In this document: positions 26,078 to 35,896 of the stretch, piece after piece | Numbering within the stretch: position 1 is the stretch's first letter | Layout of the letters: every line of letters begins with the position of its first letter | NCBI GenBank assembly: GCA_902576375.1 | Contig: CACGUZ010000001.1 | Coordinates: forward strand, 186,001-250,000 | Length of the DNA stretch: 64,000 nt | Direction of reading: 5' to 3' | DNA from: an uncultured Pelagibacteraceae bacterium | Lineage (GTDB): Bacteria; Pseudomonadota; Alphaproteobacteria; Pelagibacterales; Pelagibacteraceae | Program-made: the position numbers and the translations under genes | The notes under the pieces: model-generated | The model's database searches: none | What the model was told of the DNA's origin: nothing | The model's input: the letters and a program-made list of their open reading frames with translations, nothing else

Positions 26078-27352
26078 ATGAAAAACTTTTTAAATAAAAT
26101 TTTCCCAAGCTCAAAAAACCTTCACTCATTTAAGAATAATATCAAAAAACTTTCATTTACAAACCCTGTGAAAAAAATTTTTGAGGCTATAAATTCTCAC
26201 TCATCTAAAAGTGAGATTAGATACGTGGGAGGTTGTTTAAGAAAAATATTAAATAATGAGAAAGTTGATGACATAGATTTAGCAACAAATTTAAATCCTT
26301 CAGAAGTCACTGAAATCTTAAAAAAAAATAACATTAATTTTTACGAATCAGGAATTGAACATGGAACAATCACAGCAATTATAGATGATCATAAGTATGA
26401 GATAACATCTCTAAGAGAAGATATTTTTACAGATGGTAGACATGCTAAAGTTAAATTCTCTAAAGATTGGAAAAAAGATGCCGCAAGAAGAGATTTTACT
26501 ATTAACTCTATTTATGCTGATTTAGATGGAAATTTGTTCGATCCTTATAATGGAAAAAAAGATATTGAAATCGGGCAGGTTAACTTTATTGGCAACCCTG
26601 AAAAAAGAATTAAAGAAGATTATTTAAGAATATTAAGATACTTAAGATTTTTTTTAAATTACTCAAAACACCCTCACAAAGAGGAAATAATTAAAATAAT
26701 AAAAATCAATATAAGTGGTATTTCTATTATATCTAAAGAGAGACTATTAGAAGAGTTAAAAAAATTATTAAAATCAAGTAAATTAGAAAATTTATCAAAA
26801 GATAAATTCAGCATCGACCTAATATTATTAATTTTTCCAGAGCTAAAGAATATCAAAAGTATTGTTGATGCAATCAAAGTTAAAAGAGAACTATTTGTTG
26901 AACTGGATTTTATATTTACTTTATTTTTAATGATAATAGACGAAACAGACAATTTAGAATATTTCTTGTACAAATATAATATTTCCAAAAAAGATCAAAA
27001 AAGAGCTTATGCTATTAGTAACTTTTATTATGAAAAAAATGCGTCAAAAACTTTAAATGAAGCCAACTTAAATAAAGTTTTATATTATGATGGAAAGCAA
27101 GCAGTATTAGATATTTTAAATTTTAAGATTATAAAAACAAAGAAATTAGATAAGAAATTGTTAAGCTTACTAGAATTATATAAAAATAAGATTATTCCAA
27201 GTTTGCCTGTTGGAGCTGATTTATTAATGACTAGATACAAAATACCAGAGGGAAGACAGTTGGGAAGTATGCTGAAATTAATCGAGGAGGAGTGGATCAG
27301 GAATAATTTCAAAATTTCTGACAAACAAATCGATAGTATTGTTAAAGGTTAA
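26078..27352 (+). CDS. CCA tRNA nucleotidyltransferase (class II, PcnB-like family)
   Basis: Adds or repairs the 3'-CCA of tRNAs. The catalytic head is clear: [10 protein letters not shown] (about residues 49-58), DDIDLATN with the metal-binding acids (about 65-72) and [12 protein letters not shown] with the following [11 protein letters not shown] (about 145-170). The sequence resembles alphaproteobacterial CCA enzymes more than poly(A) polymerase, as no long basic tail is present. At 424 residues it is full length. Its ATG lies three bases after the tRNA-Gln CCA end, so after tRNA processing the mRNA would be almost leaderless. It shares a TTAA stop with convergent greA. Confidence 0.9.
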   Translation: MKNFLNKIFPSSKNLHSFKNNIKKLSFTNPVKKIFEAINSHSSKSEIRYVGGCLRKILNNEKVDDIDLATNLNPSEVTEILKKNNINFYESGIEHGTITAIIDDHKYEITSLREDIFTDGRHAKVKFSKDWKKDAARRDFTINSIYADLDGNLFDPYNGKKDIEIGQVNFIGNPEKRIKEDYLRILRYLRFFLNYSKHPHKEEIIKIIKINISGISIISKERLLEELKKLLKSSKLENLSKDKFSIDLILLIFPELKNIKSIVDAIKVKRELFVELDFIFTLFLMIIDETDNLEYFLYKYNISKKDQKRAYAISNFYYEKNASKTLNEANLNKVLYYDGKQAVLDILNFKIIKTKKLDKKLLSLLELYKNKIIPSLPVGADLLMTRYKIPEGRQLGSMLKLIEEEWIRNNFKISDKQIDSIVKG

Positions 27353-27825
27353 AGATATTTGACGTCTTTAATTTCAAAGTTTTTTACTCCAGCGGGAGTA
27401 TTTATTTCCACAAGATCATTTTTATTTTTTCCAATAAGACCTTTGCCTATTGGTGATTGAAAATATAACAGTTTTTTTTTTAAATCTGCTTCATCTTTTC
27501 CAACTATTTTATAATCTATCTTTTCACCGGTATCCAAATTTTCTAAAAATACTGTGGCACCAAAAATTACTTTGCCATCATTATTTATTTCAGTAACATC
27601 AATGACGTTTGCTCTTGCAATAATATCATTTATTTCTGTTATCCTGCCTTCGTTGTGAGACTGTTCTTCTTTTGCTGCATGATACTCAGCATTTTCTTTT
27701 AAATCTCCATGTGATCTTGCTTCAGCAATTGCAGCAACTATTTCTGGTCTTTTTTTTTCTTTTAAAAAAATTAATTCTTCTTTTAGTTTATTTAAGCCAT
27801 TCAAGGTAATTGGTTCTTTATCCAT
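27349..27825 (-). CDS. greA: Transcription elongation factor GreA
   Basis: Rescues backtracked RNA polymerase by stimulating transcript cleavage. The N-terminal coiled coil ends in the acidic tip seen as [20 protein letters not shown] (about residues 37-56), and the C-terminal domain includes [15 protein letters not shown] use the ATG at 27825, giving 158 residues, the normal length, with a GGA element about 7 bases upstream. An in-frame ATG at 27843 would overlap hemF and has no ribosome-binding sequence. It follows hemF by one base. Confidence 0.96.
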   Translation of the reverse strand: MDKEPITLNGLNKLKEELIFLKEKKRPEIVAAIAEARSHGDLKENAEYHAAKEEQSHNEGRITEINDIIARANVIDVTEINNDGKVIFGATVFLENLDTGEKIDYKIVGKDEADLKKKLLYFQSPIGKGLIGKNKNDLVEINTPAGVKNFEIKDVKYL

Positions 27826-27826
27826 A

Positions 27827-28654
27827 TTATTTCCATTTTGCATGAGGAGGTAATGACATTAATATTCCCTCAACATTACCACCTGTTTGTAATCCAAATT
27901 TTGTACCCCTGTCATATAGTAAATTGAATTCTGCATATCTACCTCTTTTAATATATTGATTTTCTTTATCTTTAGAAGACCATTTTTTTTTAATTTTTTT
28001 ATTTATAATTTTTTGAAAAATGGTCTCAAAGGTAATGCCAACATCTCTGACAAATTTAAAATTTTTTTCAAAATTATTTTTTTTATAATCAAAAAAAATA
28101 CCACCTATTCCACGGGGCTCTTTTCTATGAGGTAGATAAAAATATTCGTCACACCACTTTTTATATTTCTTATAATAATTCTTATCATGTCGATTACACA
28201 TATCTCTAAGAGTTTTATGAAACTGTTCTTTTTCTTTATTATCTTTTTTTGATGGAGTAACATCAATACCTCCACCGAACCAATCAAAAGTCGTACAAAT
28301 ATATCTAGTGTTAAAATGCATCGCAGGAATTAAAGGATTTTTCATATGCATTACAACAGATATACCTGACGCCCAGAACCTAGGATCTTTTTGAGCACCA
28401 GGTATATTTTGTCGAAATTTTTTTGGAAATTTTCCATAAACTTTTGAAAAATTAACACCTACTTTATCAAAAATTTTTCCATCTTTTAAAATTCTATATT
28501 CACCACCACCTTCATCTTTTTTTAAATTTCTTTTCCATGTAGTCGACTTAAAATTGATCTTGTTTTTTTCAAAATCACTAATAGTTTTGCAGAACATTTC
28601 CTGCAAAGATTTAAACCAATTACTTGCCAATTTTTGTTTTATTTCTAGATCCAT
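27827..28654 (-). CDS. hemF: Oxygen-dependent coproporphyrinogen III oxidase
   Basis: Converts coproporphyrinogen III to protoporphyrinogen IX using O2, feeding the haem demand of the bc1 and aa3 complexes. Visible family blocks are [11 protein letters not shown] (about residues 50-60), [33 protein letters not shown] and [14 protein letters not shown]. The 275-residue length is normal. It directly follows trmL with no gap, with greA downstream. Use of HemF rather than only HemN fits an aerobic lifestyle. Confidence 0.97.
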   Translation of the reverse strand: MDLEIKQKLASNWFKSLQEMFCKTISDFEKNKINFKSTTWKRNLKKDEGGGEYRILKDGKIFDKVGVNFSKVYGKFPKKFRQNIPGAQKDPRFWASGISVVMHMKNPLIPAMHFNTRYICTTFDWFGGGIDVTPSKKDNKEKEQFHKTLRDMCNRHDKNYYKKYKKWCDEYFYLPHRKEPRGIGGIFFDYKKNNFEKNFKFVRDVGITFETIFQKIINKKIKKKWSSKDKENQYIKRGRYAEFNLLYDRGTKFGLQTGGNVEGILMSLPPHAKWK

Positions 28655-29128
28655 TTAAATTAATTTATTTTGTTTTAAACACTCGGCCAATACTATAGCA
28701 ACAGAAGAGGAAATATTTAGAGAACGCTTATTATTTTTCATCGGAATTTTTAACCTATTATTTATCATTTTATGCACATATTCAGGCACTCCCGCACTTT
28801 CTCTTCCAAATAAAATTGTATCATTTTTTTTAAACTTAAATTCTGTATATGGGCTAGAGGCTTTTGTAGTCATAAGTATAATTCTTTGATCCTGTTTTTC
28901 ATTAAAAAATTGATCAGAGCTTTTAAAATATTTAATCTCTTTTTCATCCATATAATCCATCACAACTCTTTTAAATCTCTTATCGTTCAATAAAAATCCA
29001 CAAGGCTCTATTATTTCTAATTTCGCCCCCAAACAGGCGCAGGTTCTAATGATCGCAGCAGTATTTTGAGGAATATCAGGTTCAAATAGTGCAATTTTTG
29101 GCCCATCATTAATTAGATTATGTGTCAT
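28655..29128 (-). CDS. trmL: tRNA (cytidine/uridine-34-2'-O)-methyltransferase, SPOUT family
   Basis: Methylates the ribose of the wobble base in certain tRNA-Leu. This small SPOUT enzyme (157 residues) shows the family opening ALFEPDIPQNTAAIIRTCAC, then the knot region LFGRESAGVPEY and RSLNISSSVAIVLAE. Start at 29128 is ATG. It is divergent from petABC with a 91-base gap that should hold promoters for both directions. Confidence 0.92.
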   Translation of the reverse strand: MTHNLINDGPKIALFEPDIPQNTAAIIRTCACLGAKLEIIEPCGFLLNDKRFKRVVMDYMDEKEIKYFKSSDQFFNEKQDQRIILMTTKASSPYTEFKFKKNDTILFGRESAGVPEYVHKMINNRLKIPMKNNKRSLNISSSVAIVLAECLKQNKLI

Positions 29129-29158
29129 TCTATCAGTAGAAAAATAATACTTTTTTAT

Positions 29159-29174
29159 TATATGTAATCATATA
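29159..29174. promoter_or_regulatory. Inverted repeat in the trmL-petA intergenic region
   Basis: Perfect 6-base arms TATATG and CATATA separated by TAAT sit in the middle of the 91-base gap between divergent trmL and petA. It could be an operator for petABC or simply a chance palindrome in AT-rich DNA. No clear -35/-10 pair was found in this gap. Confidence 0.25.
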
Positions 29175-29219
29175 TTAACTACCTAAATCAACATATAGAA
29201 TTTTAAGAACCTATAAAAA

Positions 29220-29726
29220 GTGGAAAAAAAAACTAAAAGAAGAGATTTTTTATTTACAGCTACTTATGCTGTTGGAGCCGTTGGGGCAGGTGCAGTGATT
29301 TGGCCTATGATTGATCAAATGAACCCAGACGCCTCAGTAAAGGCGTTAGCAAGCACTGAGGTTGATGTGAGCGCAGTCAATCCAGGAAAAACCATAACTG
29401 TGTTATGGAGAGGAAAGCCAGTTTTTATTAGAAGAAGAACTCCAGAGGAAATAGCTGAAGCTAAATCTGTTAAGTTGGAAGATTTAAAACATCCTGAAAA
29501 AGATGAAGATCGTGCAAAAAATCCAGAGTGGCTTGTTATGCTTGGAGTATGCACGCACTTAGGTTGTGTGCCTTTAGATCAAAAAGGTGATTACAATGGA
29601 TGGTTCTGCCCATGTCATGGTTCTCATTACGATACTTCTGGAAGAATTAGAAAAGGTCCAGCTCCAACAAATATGGAAATTCCAGAATATAAATTTGTTG
29701 ATGCTAACACAATTAAGATTGGATAA
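29220..29726 (+). CDS. petA: Ubiquinol-cytochrome c reductase iron-sulphur (Rieske) subunit
   Basis: Rieske protein of the bc1 complex, passing electrons from ubiquinol to cytochrome c1. The [2Fe-2S] ligands lie in CTHLGCVP (about residues 110-117) and CPCHGSHYD (about 130-138). The N-terminus reads [10 protein letters not shown] followed by one helix, a twin-arginine-type signal anchor typical of Rieske proteins. The start is GTG at 29220. Length 168 residues. First gene of petABC; petB begins 6 bases after its stop. Confidence 0.97.
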   Translation: MEKKTKRRDFLFTATYAVGAVGAGAVIWPMIDQMNPDASVKALASTEVDVSAVNPGKTITVLWRGKPVFIRRRTPEEIAEAKSVKLEDLKHPEKDEDRAKNPEWLVMLGVCTHLGCVPLDQKGDYNGWFCPCHGSHYDTSGRIRKGPAPTNMEIPEYKFVDANTIKIG

Positions 29727-29732
29727 TTTTTT

Positions 29733-30998
29733 ATGAGTGAACACGAATACACACCAAAATCAAAAGTTGGAAAATGGTTTAACGACAGATTACCTCTTTT
29801 AACTTTAGCAAATCATTTAACCGATTATCCAACACCAAAAAATTTAAATTATTGGTGGACTTTTGGTGGAATTCTTACTTTTTGTTTGATTACTCAAATT
29901 GTAACCGGATTAGTCTTAGCAATGCACTATATTGCGCATGCTGATATGGCGTTCCAAAGTGTTGAACACATAATGAGAGATGTGAATTATGGATGGTTAA
30001 TAAGATATATACATGCAAACGGAGCTTCAATGTTTTTCTTAGCAGTATACATTCATATATTTAGATCTTTATTTTATGGCTCTTATAAATCACCTAGAGA
30101 AGTTATATGGATTATCGGAATAATAATTTATCTGCTTATGATGGCAGCAGCTTTCCTAGGCTATGTTTTACCATGGGGACAAATGAGTTTTTGGGGAGCT
30201 ACAGTTATTACAAATTTATTTAGTGCAATTCCTTTGGTAGGTGAGGGAATAGTAACATGGTTATGGGGAGGGTATTCGGTTGATAACCCAACACTGACAA
30301 GATTTTTTACTCTACACTACTTAATTCCTTTTTTAATTTTAGGTTTAGTTGTTTTACATATTTGGGCTCTTCATGTGCCTGGAAATAATAATCCAATTGG
30401 AATTGATATAAAAAAACCTTCAAAAGACACAGTCCCATTTCATCCTTACATAGTTATCAAGGATGGTTTTGCGTTGTTGATGTTTATGATTGTTTTCGCT
30501 TTTTTTGTTTTCTATACACCAAATATTTTAGGTCATGCTGATAATTATATTGAAGCAAATCCTCTTGTAACACCAGCTCATATTGTTCCTGAATGGTATC
30601 TGTTACCTTTTTATGCAATCTTGAGATCGGTTCCTGATAAACTCCTAGGTGTTATAGCGATGTTGTCTGCTATTTTAATATTGGCCGCACTTCCTTGGTT
30701 AGATACTTCAAAAATTAGATCTGCAGTTTTTAGACCTTTATATAAGCAGTTTTATTGGATCTTGGTAGCTGATGTTTTAATTTTAGGATATGTTGGAGCT
30801 ATGCCAGCGGAGGGCCTTTACTTATTAATTGCTAGGATTGCAACAGCATATTACTTCCTTCATTTTTTAGTTGTACTGCCAGTATTAGGATTCAAAGAGA
30901 GGACCACACCTGTACCTTTGAGTATTACTGAACCAATTTTGGGTGGATCACCTAATCTTGCTACGGTGAAAAAAAAGGATAGTTTTAAAGATCAGTGA
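29733..30998 (+). CDS. petB: Cytochrome b of the bc1 complex
   Basis: Multi-helix subunit carrying haems bL and bH and both quinone sites. Conserved features are [10 protein letters not shown], the haem histidines in RYIHANGAS and [10 protein letters not shown], the Qo-site PEWY ([14 protein letters not shown], about residues 286-299), and [17 protein letters not shown]. At 421 residues with about eight helices it is the full-length mitochondrial/alphaproteobacterial type rather than split b6. It is coupled to petC by a GTGA overlap. Confidence 0.98.
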   Translation: MSEHEYTPKSKVGKWFNDRLPLLTLANHLTDYPTPKNLNYWWTFGGILTFCLITQIVTGLVLAMHYIAHADMAFQSVEHIMRDVNYGWLIRYIHANGASMFFLAVYIHIFRSLFYGSYKSPREVIWIIGIIIYLLMMAAAFLGYVLPWGQMSFWGATVITNLFSAIPLVGEGIVTWLWGGYSVDNPTLTRFFTLHYLIPFLILGLVVLHIWALHVPGNNNPIGIDIKKPSKDTVPFHPYIVIKDGFALLMFMIVFAFFVFYTPNILGHADNYIEANPLVTPAHIVPEWYLLPFYAILRSVPDKLLGVIAMLSAILILAALPWLDTSKIRSAVFRPLYKQFYWILVADVLILGYVGAMPAEGLYLLIARIATAYYFLHFLVVLPVLGFKERTTPVPLSITEPILGGSPNLATVKKKDSFKDQ

Positions 30999-31774
30999 AA
31001 AATTTTTTTAGAATATCGTTTTTAATAGCAATATTTTTTGGATTTCAATTTAATTCTAATGCAGCAGAAAAAGTTGAATATTTAAAAACTGATTGGAGTT
31101 TTAAGGGTCCCTTTGGCAAGTTTGACAGAGCTGCCCTTCAAAGAGGATATCAAGTTTATCAAGAAGTTTGTTCTTCATGCCATTCTATGAAATATCTAAG
31201 TTATAGAAATCTAGTGGAAGAGGGTGGGCCTGAGTTTTCAGTGGAGCAAGCAAAAGCCATTGCAGCATCTTTCGAGGTAAAAGATGGACCCAATGCAGAT
31301 GGTGAAATGTTTATGAGACCAGGAAGGTTGTCGGATAAATTTGTGATGCCTTACGAAAATGAAAAAGCTGCTCAAGCTGCAAACGGTGGGGCATACCCAC
31401 CCGATATGACTGTTTTAGTAAAAGCGAGAGGCGGTGGAGTTGATTATATCTATTCACTCCTTCAAGGATATGAAGATCCACCAGCTGGAGTGACTTTGGA
31501 TGATGGTGTTTACTACAATAAATATATGTATGGAAATAAGATTAAAATGTCCAATCAACTTTCTGATGGTTTGGTAGAATACTCAGATGGTACTAATGCT
31601 TCTGTAGAACAAATGGCAAAAGATGTTACTACTTTTTTAATGTGGACTGCAGAACCTCATTTAGAAACACGTCATAAAATGGGTTTTAAAGCAATAGTTT
31701 ATTTAATTATATTAACAGTTTTAGTTTATTTTAGTATGAAGAGAATCTGGTCACGTATTGAAACGAAAGTTTAA
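30995..31774 (+). CDS. petC: Cytochrome c1
   Basis: Periplasmic haem-c subunit of bc1 that hands electrons to soluble or membrane cytochrome c. A signal peptide (about residues 1-23, ending SNAAE) precedes the haem site CSSCH (Cys59, Cys62, His63), and a C-terminal anchor helix lies at about residues 232-250. [10 protein letters not shown] is the usual c1 block. Start is GTG within the petB stop (GTGA). The last 24 bases overlap the convergent ychF gene, so both 3' ends code in both strands. Confidence 0.97.
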   Translation: MKNFFRISFLIAIFFGFQFNSNAAEKVEYLKTDWSFKGPFGKFDRAALQRGYQVYQEVCSSCHSMKYLSYRNLVEEGGPEFSVEQAKAIAASFEVKDGPNADGEMFMRPGRLSDKFVMPYENEKAAQAANGGAYPPDMTVLVKARGGGVDYIYSLLQGYEDPPAGVTLDDGVYYNKYMYGNKIKMSNQLSDGLVEYSDGTNASVEQMAKDVTTFLMWTAEPHLETRHKMGFKAIVYLIILTVLVYFSMKRIWSRIETKV

Positions 31775-32824
31775 AACGTCACCGTCTTTAACAATATAGT
31801 CTTTACCTTCTAATCTCATTTTTCCGTTTGTTTTAGAATTTACCCATCCATCATTTTCAACAAAATCATTGTAAGAAATAGTCTCAGCTCTAATAAATCC
31901 TTTCTCAAAATCAGTATGTATTTCACCAGCAGCTTTTGGAGCTAAACAATTTTTCTGAATAGTCCAGGCTCTTGTTTCCTCAGGACCTGAGGTAAAAAAA
32001 GTCTCTAATTCTAAAATCTTATAACCTTTTTGAATCAACATATCTAAGCCAACGTCCTTTAAACCAATCATTTCCATGTATTTTTTTCTTTCTTCATTAT
32101 CTAACTCATTGATTTGATTTTCAATATCAGCCGATACAATCAAAGTGTTTTCTAAACCAAATTTTTCTATGAATGATTTAGTGTAACCGTTTCCATTTTG
32201 GACACTTTTCTCATCAACATTACAAACAAATATTTTGGGCTTTAAAGACAATAAACCACTTAAATTTAGTTGTTTTTTTGTAAATTCTGTTTTTAAACTT
32301 GCTAATTCTTGATCATTATTAATTAAGTCTAAACAACTTTGAAGAATTTTAATTTGATCCTCATCAATATTTTTTTTGTTATTTTTCTCAAGTCTTTTTT
32401 GAATGGACTCTAAATCTGCTAGCTTCATTTCTGTTTCAATTATTTCAAGGTCTCTAACAGGATCAACCGTAGGATTTACATTTTGAATATCACTGGAGTC
32501 AAAACATCTAATCATATGTATTATGGCGTCTACTTCTCTGATATGAGATAGAAATTTATTTCCCAAACCTTCACCTTTAGATGCTCCCTTTACAAGACCA
32601 GCTATGTCAACAAAAGAAATAGTAGTGGGTATAATTTTTTTTGATTTAGAAATTTTAGCTAAATTTTCTAATCGATAATCAGGTACACTAACTACACCAA
32701 TATTTGGATCAATTGTACAAAATGGAAAGTTAGCTGCTTGAGCTTTATTTGAATTAGTTAATGCATTAAAAAGAGTAGATTTACCTACGTTTGGTAAACC
32801 AACGATCCCACACTTGAAGCTCAT
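31751..32824 (-). CDS. ychF: Redox-regulated ATPase/GTPase YchF (Obg family)
   Basis: A universally conserved ribosome-associated P-loop NTPase. The P-loop is GLPNVGKSTLFNAL (about residues 8-21), the DIAGLVKGAS block follows, and the C-terminal TGS-like domain includes GFIRAETISYNDF. Length of 357 residues is normal. It follows pth with a one-base overlap, a conserved bacterial pairing, and overlaps petC by 24 bases at its 3' end. Confidence 0.96.
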   Translation of the reverse strand: MSFKCGIVGLPNVGKSTLFNALTNSNKAQAANFPFCTIDPNIGVVSVPDYRLENLAKISKSKKIIPTTISFVDIAGLVKGASKGEGLGNKFLSHIREVDAIIHMIRCFDSSDIQNVNPTVDPVRDLEIIETEMKLADLESIQKRLEKNNKKNIDEDQIKILQSCLDLINNDQELASLKTEFTKKQLNLSGLLSLKPKIFVCNVDEKSVQNGNGYTKSFIEKFGLENTLIVSADIENQINELDNEERKKYMEMIGLKDVGLDMLIQKGYKILELETFFTSGPEETRAWTIQKNCLAPKAAGEIHTDFEKGFIRAETISYNDFVENDGWVNSKTNGKMRLEGKDYIVKDGDVLNFRFNT

Positions 32825-33384
32825 TATTTATTATTTACTGTACTAGAAAAAAGATCTAATTTTTTTTCAACAAGAAAAGAAATCGAGTCATTTATATGGT
32901 TAGATATTTTTTCAATACCTAACGACTCATCTTCGTCAAAATTTTGTAAAACATAATCTGCAACCTCAATGTTTCCTTTGGGTTTACCAATACCTATTCT
33001 AACTCTAGAATAATCTTTGCCGATAAACTTATCAATCGAGGCAATTCCATTGTGCCCTGCACTTGATCCTCCAAATTTAGCCTTAATTTTTCCAAATTCC
33101 ACATCTAGATCATCATGAAAAACAATTACATCTTGAGCATCAATTTTAAAATATTCAATAAGCTCTCTAATACACATTCCTGAATTATTCATAAAGGTCA
33201 AAGGTTTGATAGCATAAACTTTAACATTTCCTATATTGCCAGTGGTTAATAGGCCTTTAAATTTTGGTTTTTGTTTTGATAAACTAAATTTTTTGTTAAT
33301 AGCGTCTATAATTTTAAACCCAACATTATGTCTATTATTTTCGCTGTCTGGTGTTGGATTACCCAATCCTACAAATAAAAGCAT
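32824..33384 (-). CDS. pth: Peptidyl-tRNA hydrolase
   Basis: Releases peptides from stalled peptidyl-tRNA. Family blocks: FVGLGNPTPDSENNRHNVGF with the catalytic His in NRHNVG (about residues 18-23), KPLTFMNNSG (about 60-69) and FHDDLDVEFG with the catalytic Asp (about 94-103). Length 186 residues. Order rplY-pth-ychF is a typical translation-linked operon. Confidence 0.96.
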   Translation of the reverse strand: MLLFVGLGNPTPDSENNRHNVGFKIIDAINKKFSLSKQKPKFKGLLTTGNIGNVKVYAIKPLTFMNNSGMCIRELIEYFKIDAQDVIVFHDDLDVEFGKIKAKFGGSSAGHNGIASIDKFIGKDYSRVRIGIGKPKGNIEVADYVLQNFDEDESLGIEKISNHINDSISFLVEKKLDLFSSTVNNK

Positions 33385-33414
33385 GATCTATTGATTAATT
33401 TTCAATTTAGTTGA

Positions 33415-34152
33415 TTATTTTTTTTCTTCAGTAGGTTTTTTGTCAGTAGGTTTTTTATCATCACCTTCTTTTTTATCACCCTTATCACCCTCAGGAGCAG
33501 CTTTATCCCCATCGGCAGCTACTGTAGTTGTACCCTCTGCACCTTCTTCACCCTCTGCAGCTTCAGCTTCAGCGGGTTTTTCAGGTTCTTTCATAACTGT
33601 TGGAGCTGCTAATGTTGCTATAACAAAATCTCTTCCTTGAATTGTTGGAACAACTTCTGGATCTAATTTAACTGAAGAGATTTTAAAACTCTCACCAATA
33701 TCAATACCATCTAAATCTAACGTTAAATTTTCAGGTATCTTTTCACTTGGACATTTTAATTCTACTTTTCTTCTCACAATGTTAAGCACTCCACCTTTTT
33801 TAAGACCTGGAGATTTTTCGTGGTTAATAAAATTTACTGGAATTTCTATTTTTATTTTTACACCTGGTAGCACTCTTAAAAAATCTACATGAATTGGTTC
33901 ATCAGTTAAAATATGATATTTTATTTCTCTTGGTAATACATTTTGATTACTACCATCTACATTCAGAGTAATTATGTTTGAGAAGAAATTTTCTTTTTCA
34001 ATAAAAGTTTTAAGTAATTTTTTAGAAATAGATATCTTTTGATTTTTATCTTTACCACCGTAGATAATAGCTGGAACATTTCCACTATTTCTTAAAGCGT
34101 TTAATTGCCCTTTGGTAGAATTATCTCTAATGTTAGCTTCTATTGAATTCAT
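33415..34152 (-). CDS. rplY: 50S ribosomal protein L25 (CTC form) with acidic/lysine-rich tail
   Basis: Binds 5S rRNA. The N-terminal L25 domain (about residues 1-90) is followed by the TL5/CTC beta domain (about 95-185, with IPVNFINHEKSPGLKKGGVL). A roughly 55-residue low-complexity tail rich in Glu, Ala, Lys, Asp and Gly completes the 245 residues. The tail is coded by more GC-rich, repetitive codons than its surroundings. Tails of this type occur in other alphaproteobacterial L25 proteins; function unknown. It starts an operon with pth and ychF, 43 bases after prs. Confidence 0.95.
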   Translation of the reverse strand: MNSIEANIRDNSTKGQLNALRNSGNVPAIIYGGKDKNQKISISKKLLKTFIEKENFFSNIITLNVDGSNQNVLPREIKYHILTDEPIHVDFLRVLPGVKIKIEIPVNFINHEKSPGLKKGGVLNIVRRKVELKCPSEKIPENLTLDLDGIDIGESFKISSVKLDPEVVPTIQGRDFVIATLAAPTVMKEPEKPAEAEAAEGEEGAEGTTTVAADGDKAAPEGDKGDKKEGDDKKPTDKKPTEEKK

Positions 34153-34195
34153 AAAACAGAGTTTTTTAACTCATGTTTACAAATAATCAAGAAAT

Positions 34196-35128
34196 TTATT
34201 TAAATAAATCTGATACAGATGTTGAATTTGAAATTCTCTTTATTGCTTCACCCATAAGACCTGATATCGGTAAAACCTCAATATTTTTAACATTTTTAGT
34301 TTTATGAACATTGTCTATCGTATCAGTTATAACTAAATTTTTAATTACTGAACTTTTAATTTTTTTAATTGCATCTCCACTTAAAACCCCATGAGTAATA
34401 TAAACGTACACATCTTTTGCACCACGAGATTTCAAAGCTTTTGCTGCATTAACAATTGTGCCACCTGAATCAATTATATCATCAACCAAAATACAAGTTT
34501 GTCCTTTTACATCACCAATGATATTCATAACTTCTGATTGCCCTGGCTTTGGTCTTCTTTTATCAACAATAGCTAGTCCTACATTTAAAAGTTTTCCAAG
34601 TGCTCTAGCTCTTTCTGTTCCTCCCACATCAGGTGCAACACAAATAATTTTTTTACTTTTAATTTTCTTTCTAGCGTGTCTTGCAAATATTGGAGTAGAA
34701 AATAAGTTGTCAACAGGAATATCAAAGAAACCTTGAATTTGACCTGCATGCAAATCTACAGTTACCACTCTATCAGCACCAGCTTGAGTTATTAAATTAG
34801 AGACAAGTTTTGCAGATATGGAAGTTCTTGGAACAACCTTTCTATCTTGTCTTGCATATCCAAAATACGGTATTACCGCTGTTATATTTTTTGCTGATGA
34901 CCTCTTTAGAGCATCAATACATAACAATAATTCCATTAAATTATCATTTGCTGGAGAAGAGATAGATTGAACAATAAAAATACTGTTTCCTCTTATATTT
35001 TCATTTATTTCAATATAAATTTCACCATCAGCAAATTTTCTAATACTTGAATTTACAAGTTTTGTTTTTAAGTATTTAGCAATGTTTTTACTTAAAACTT
35101 TATTGCTGTTTCCAGTTAATAATTTCAT
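34196..35128 (-). CDS. prs: Ribose-phosphate pyrophosphokinase
   Basis: Makes PRPP from ribose 5-phosphate and ATP for purine, pyrimidine, His and Trp synthesis. Diagnostic motifs: [10 protein letters not shown] (about residues 37-46), [11 protein letters not shown] (about 96-106), the [17 protein letters not shown] metal-binding block (about 127-143) and the PRPP loop [14 protein letters not shown] (about 213-226). Length 310 residues. It lies between pgeF and rplY on the same strand. Confidence 0.97.
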   Translation of the reverse strand: MKLLTGNSNKVLSKNIAKYLKTKLVNSSIRKFADGEIYIEINENIRGNSIFIVQSISSPANDNLMELLLCIDALKRSSAKNITAVIPYFGYARQDRKVVPRTSISAKLVSNLITQAGADRVVTVDLHAGQIQGFFDIPVDNLFSTPIFARHARKKIKSKKIICVAPDVGGTERARALGKLLNVGLAIVDKRRPKPGQSEVMNIIGDVKGQTCILVDDIIDSGGTIVNAAKALKSRGAKDVYVYITHGVLSGDAIKKIKSSVIKNLVITDTIDNVHKTKNVKNIEVLPISGLMGEAIKRISNSTSVSDLFK

Positions 35129-35137
35129 TGAGAAACT

Positions 35138-35896
35138 CTAATTAATCATAATTAATGAAATATTTCTACCATAATCATCATGATTTAAATGCAAAGACCT
35201 TCTTGCACTAAAAAAATTATTTTTTTTGGGAAAAGTATCAATATTTATCGTCTCTAAATTTGTGATTTTCATCAATTTGAGTTGTAATTTAACATATTTT
35301 GATAAATCAAAATAAATTAAGTTTTTTCTTTTTTTAAAAAAAACTTTATTCCTTTTATCTTTTTTTAGAAATTTTTTTTTAAAATCCTCTTTTACGTTAT
35401 AGCTTTTTTGAGCAATACAAGGACCTATAACAGCAATTATATTCTTTTTTTCACAGCCCTTTTTAATCATGAAATTTATTACTTTTGAAATAATTCCTTT
35501 ATATGCACCTTTCCATCCAGCATGAATAGCAGCTACCATCTTTTTTTGTTTATCAAAAATTAATATTGGCACACAATCAGCTGTAAGAATTCCAATTGGT
35601 AATCTTGGAATGTCAGTAATTACTGCATCTGCTCTCTTTTTTTTCAGGTACTTAGAATATTTATTGATGAAAACAAATTTATTACTATGTATTTGATGGA
35701 GTAAAAAAATATTTTTTGAATTTTTATCGATTTTCTTTTTTACAATTCTCAAATTTTTGATAATTTTTGTTTTGTTGTCGTTAGAACCTGGTCCACAATT
35801 TAAACTTTTATAAATACCTCTCGAACATCCACCTTTTTTATTAAAAAAACCATGACTGATCTCTTTAAATTTAGATAATTTTTTTGAAACTATCAA
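35138..35896 (-). CDS. pgeF: Peptidoglycan editing factor / polyphenol oxidase family (PgeF, YfiH)
   Basis: YfiH-family enzymes bind a metal with Cys/His ligands and have been linked to removal of misincorporated serine from peptidoglycan precursors. Visible blocks are ILTADCVPILIFD (Cys ligand) and AAIHAGWKGAYKGI (His ligand), with SLNCGPGSND earlier. No ATG is available at the N-terminus; TTG at 35896 overlaps the preceding stop (TTGA). Length 252 residues. Part of the lgt-midA-pgeF-prs run. Family identity is sure; in vivo role is less so. Confidence 0.88.
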   Translation of the reverse strand: MIVSKKLSKFKEISHGFFNKKGGCSRGIYKSLNCGPGSNDNKTKIIKNLRIVKKKIDKNSKNIFLLHQIHSNKFVFINKYSKYLKKKRADAVITDIPRLPIGILTADCVPILIFDKQKKMVAAIHAGWKGAYKGIISKVINFMIKKGCEKKNIIAVIGPCIAQKSYNVKEDFKKKFLKKDKRNKVFFKKRKNLIYFDLSKYVKLQLKLMKITNLETINIDTFPKKNNFFSARRSLHLNHDDYGRNISLIMIN

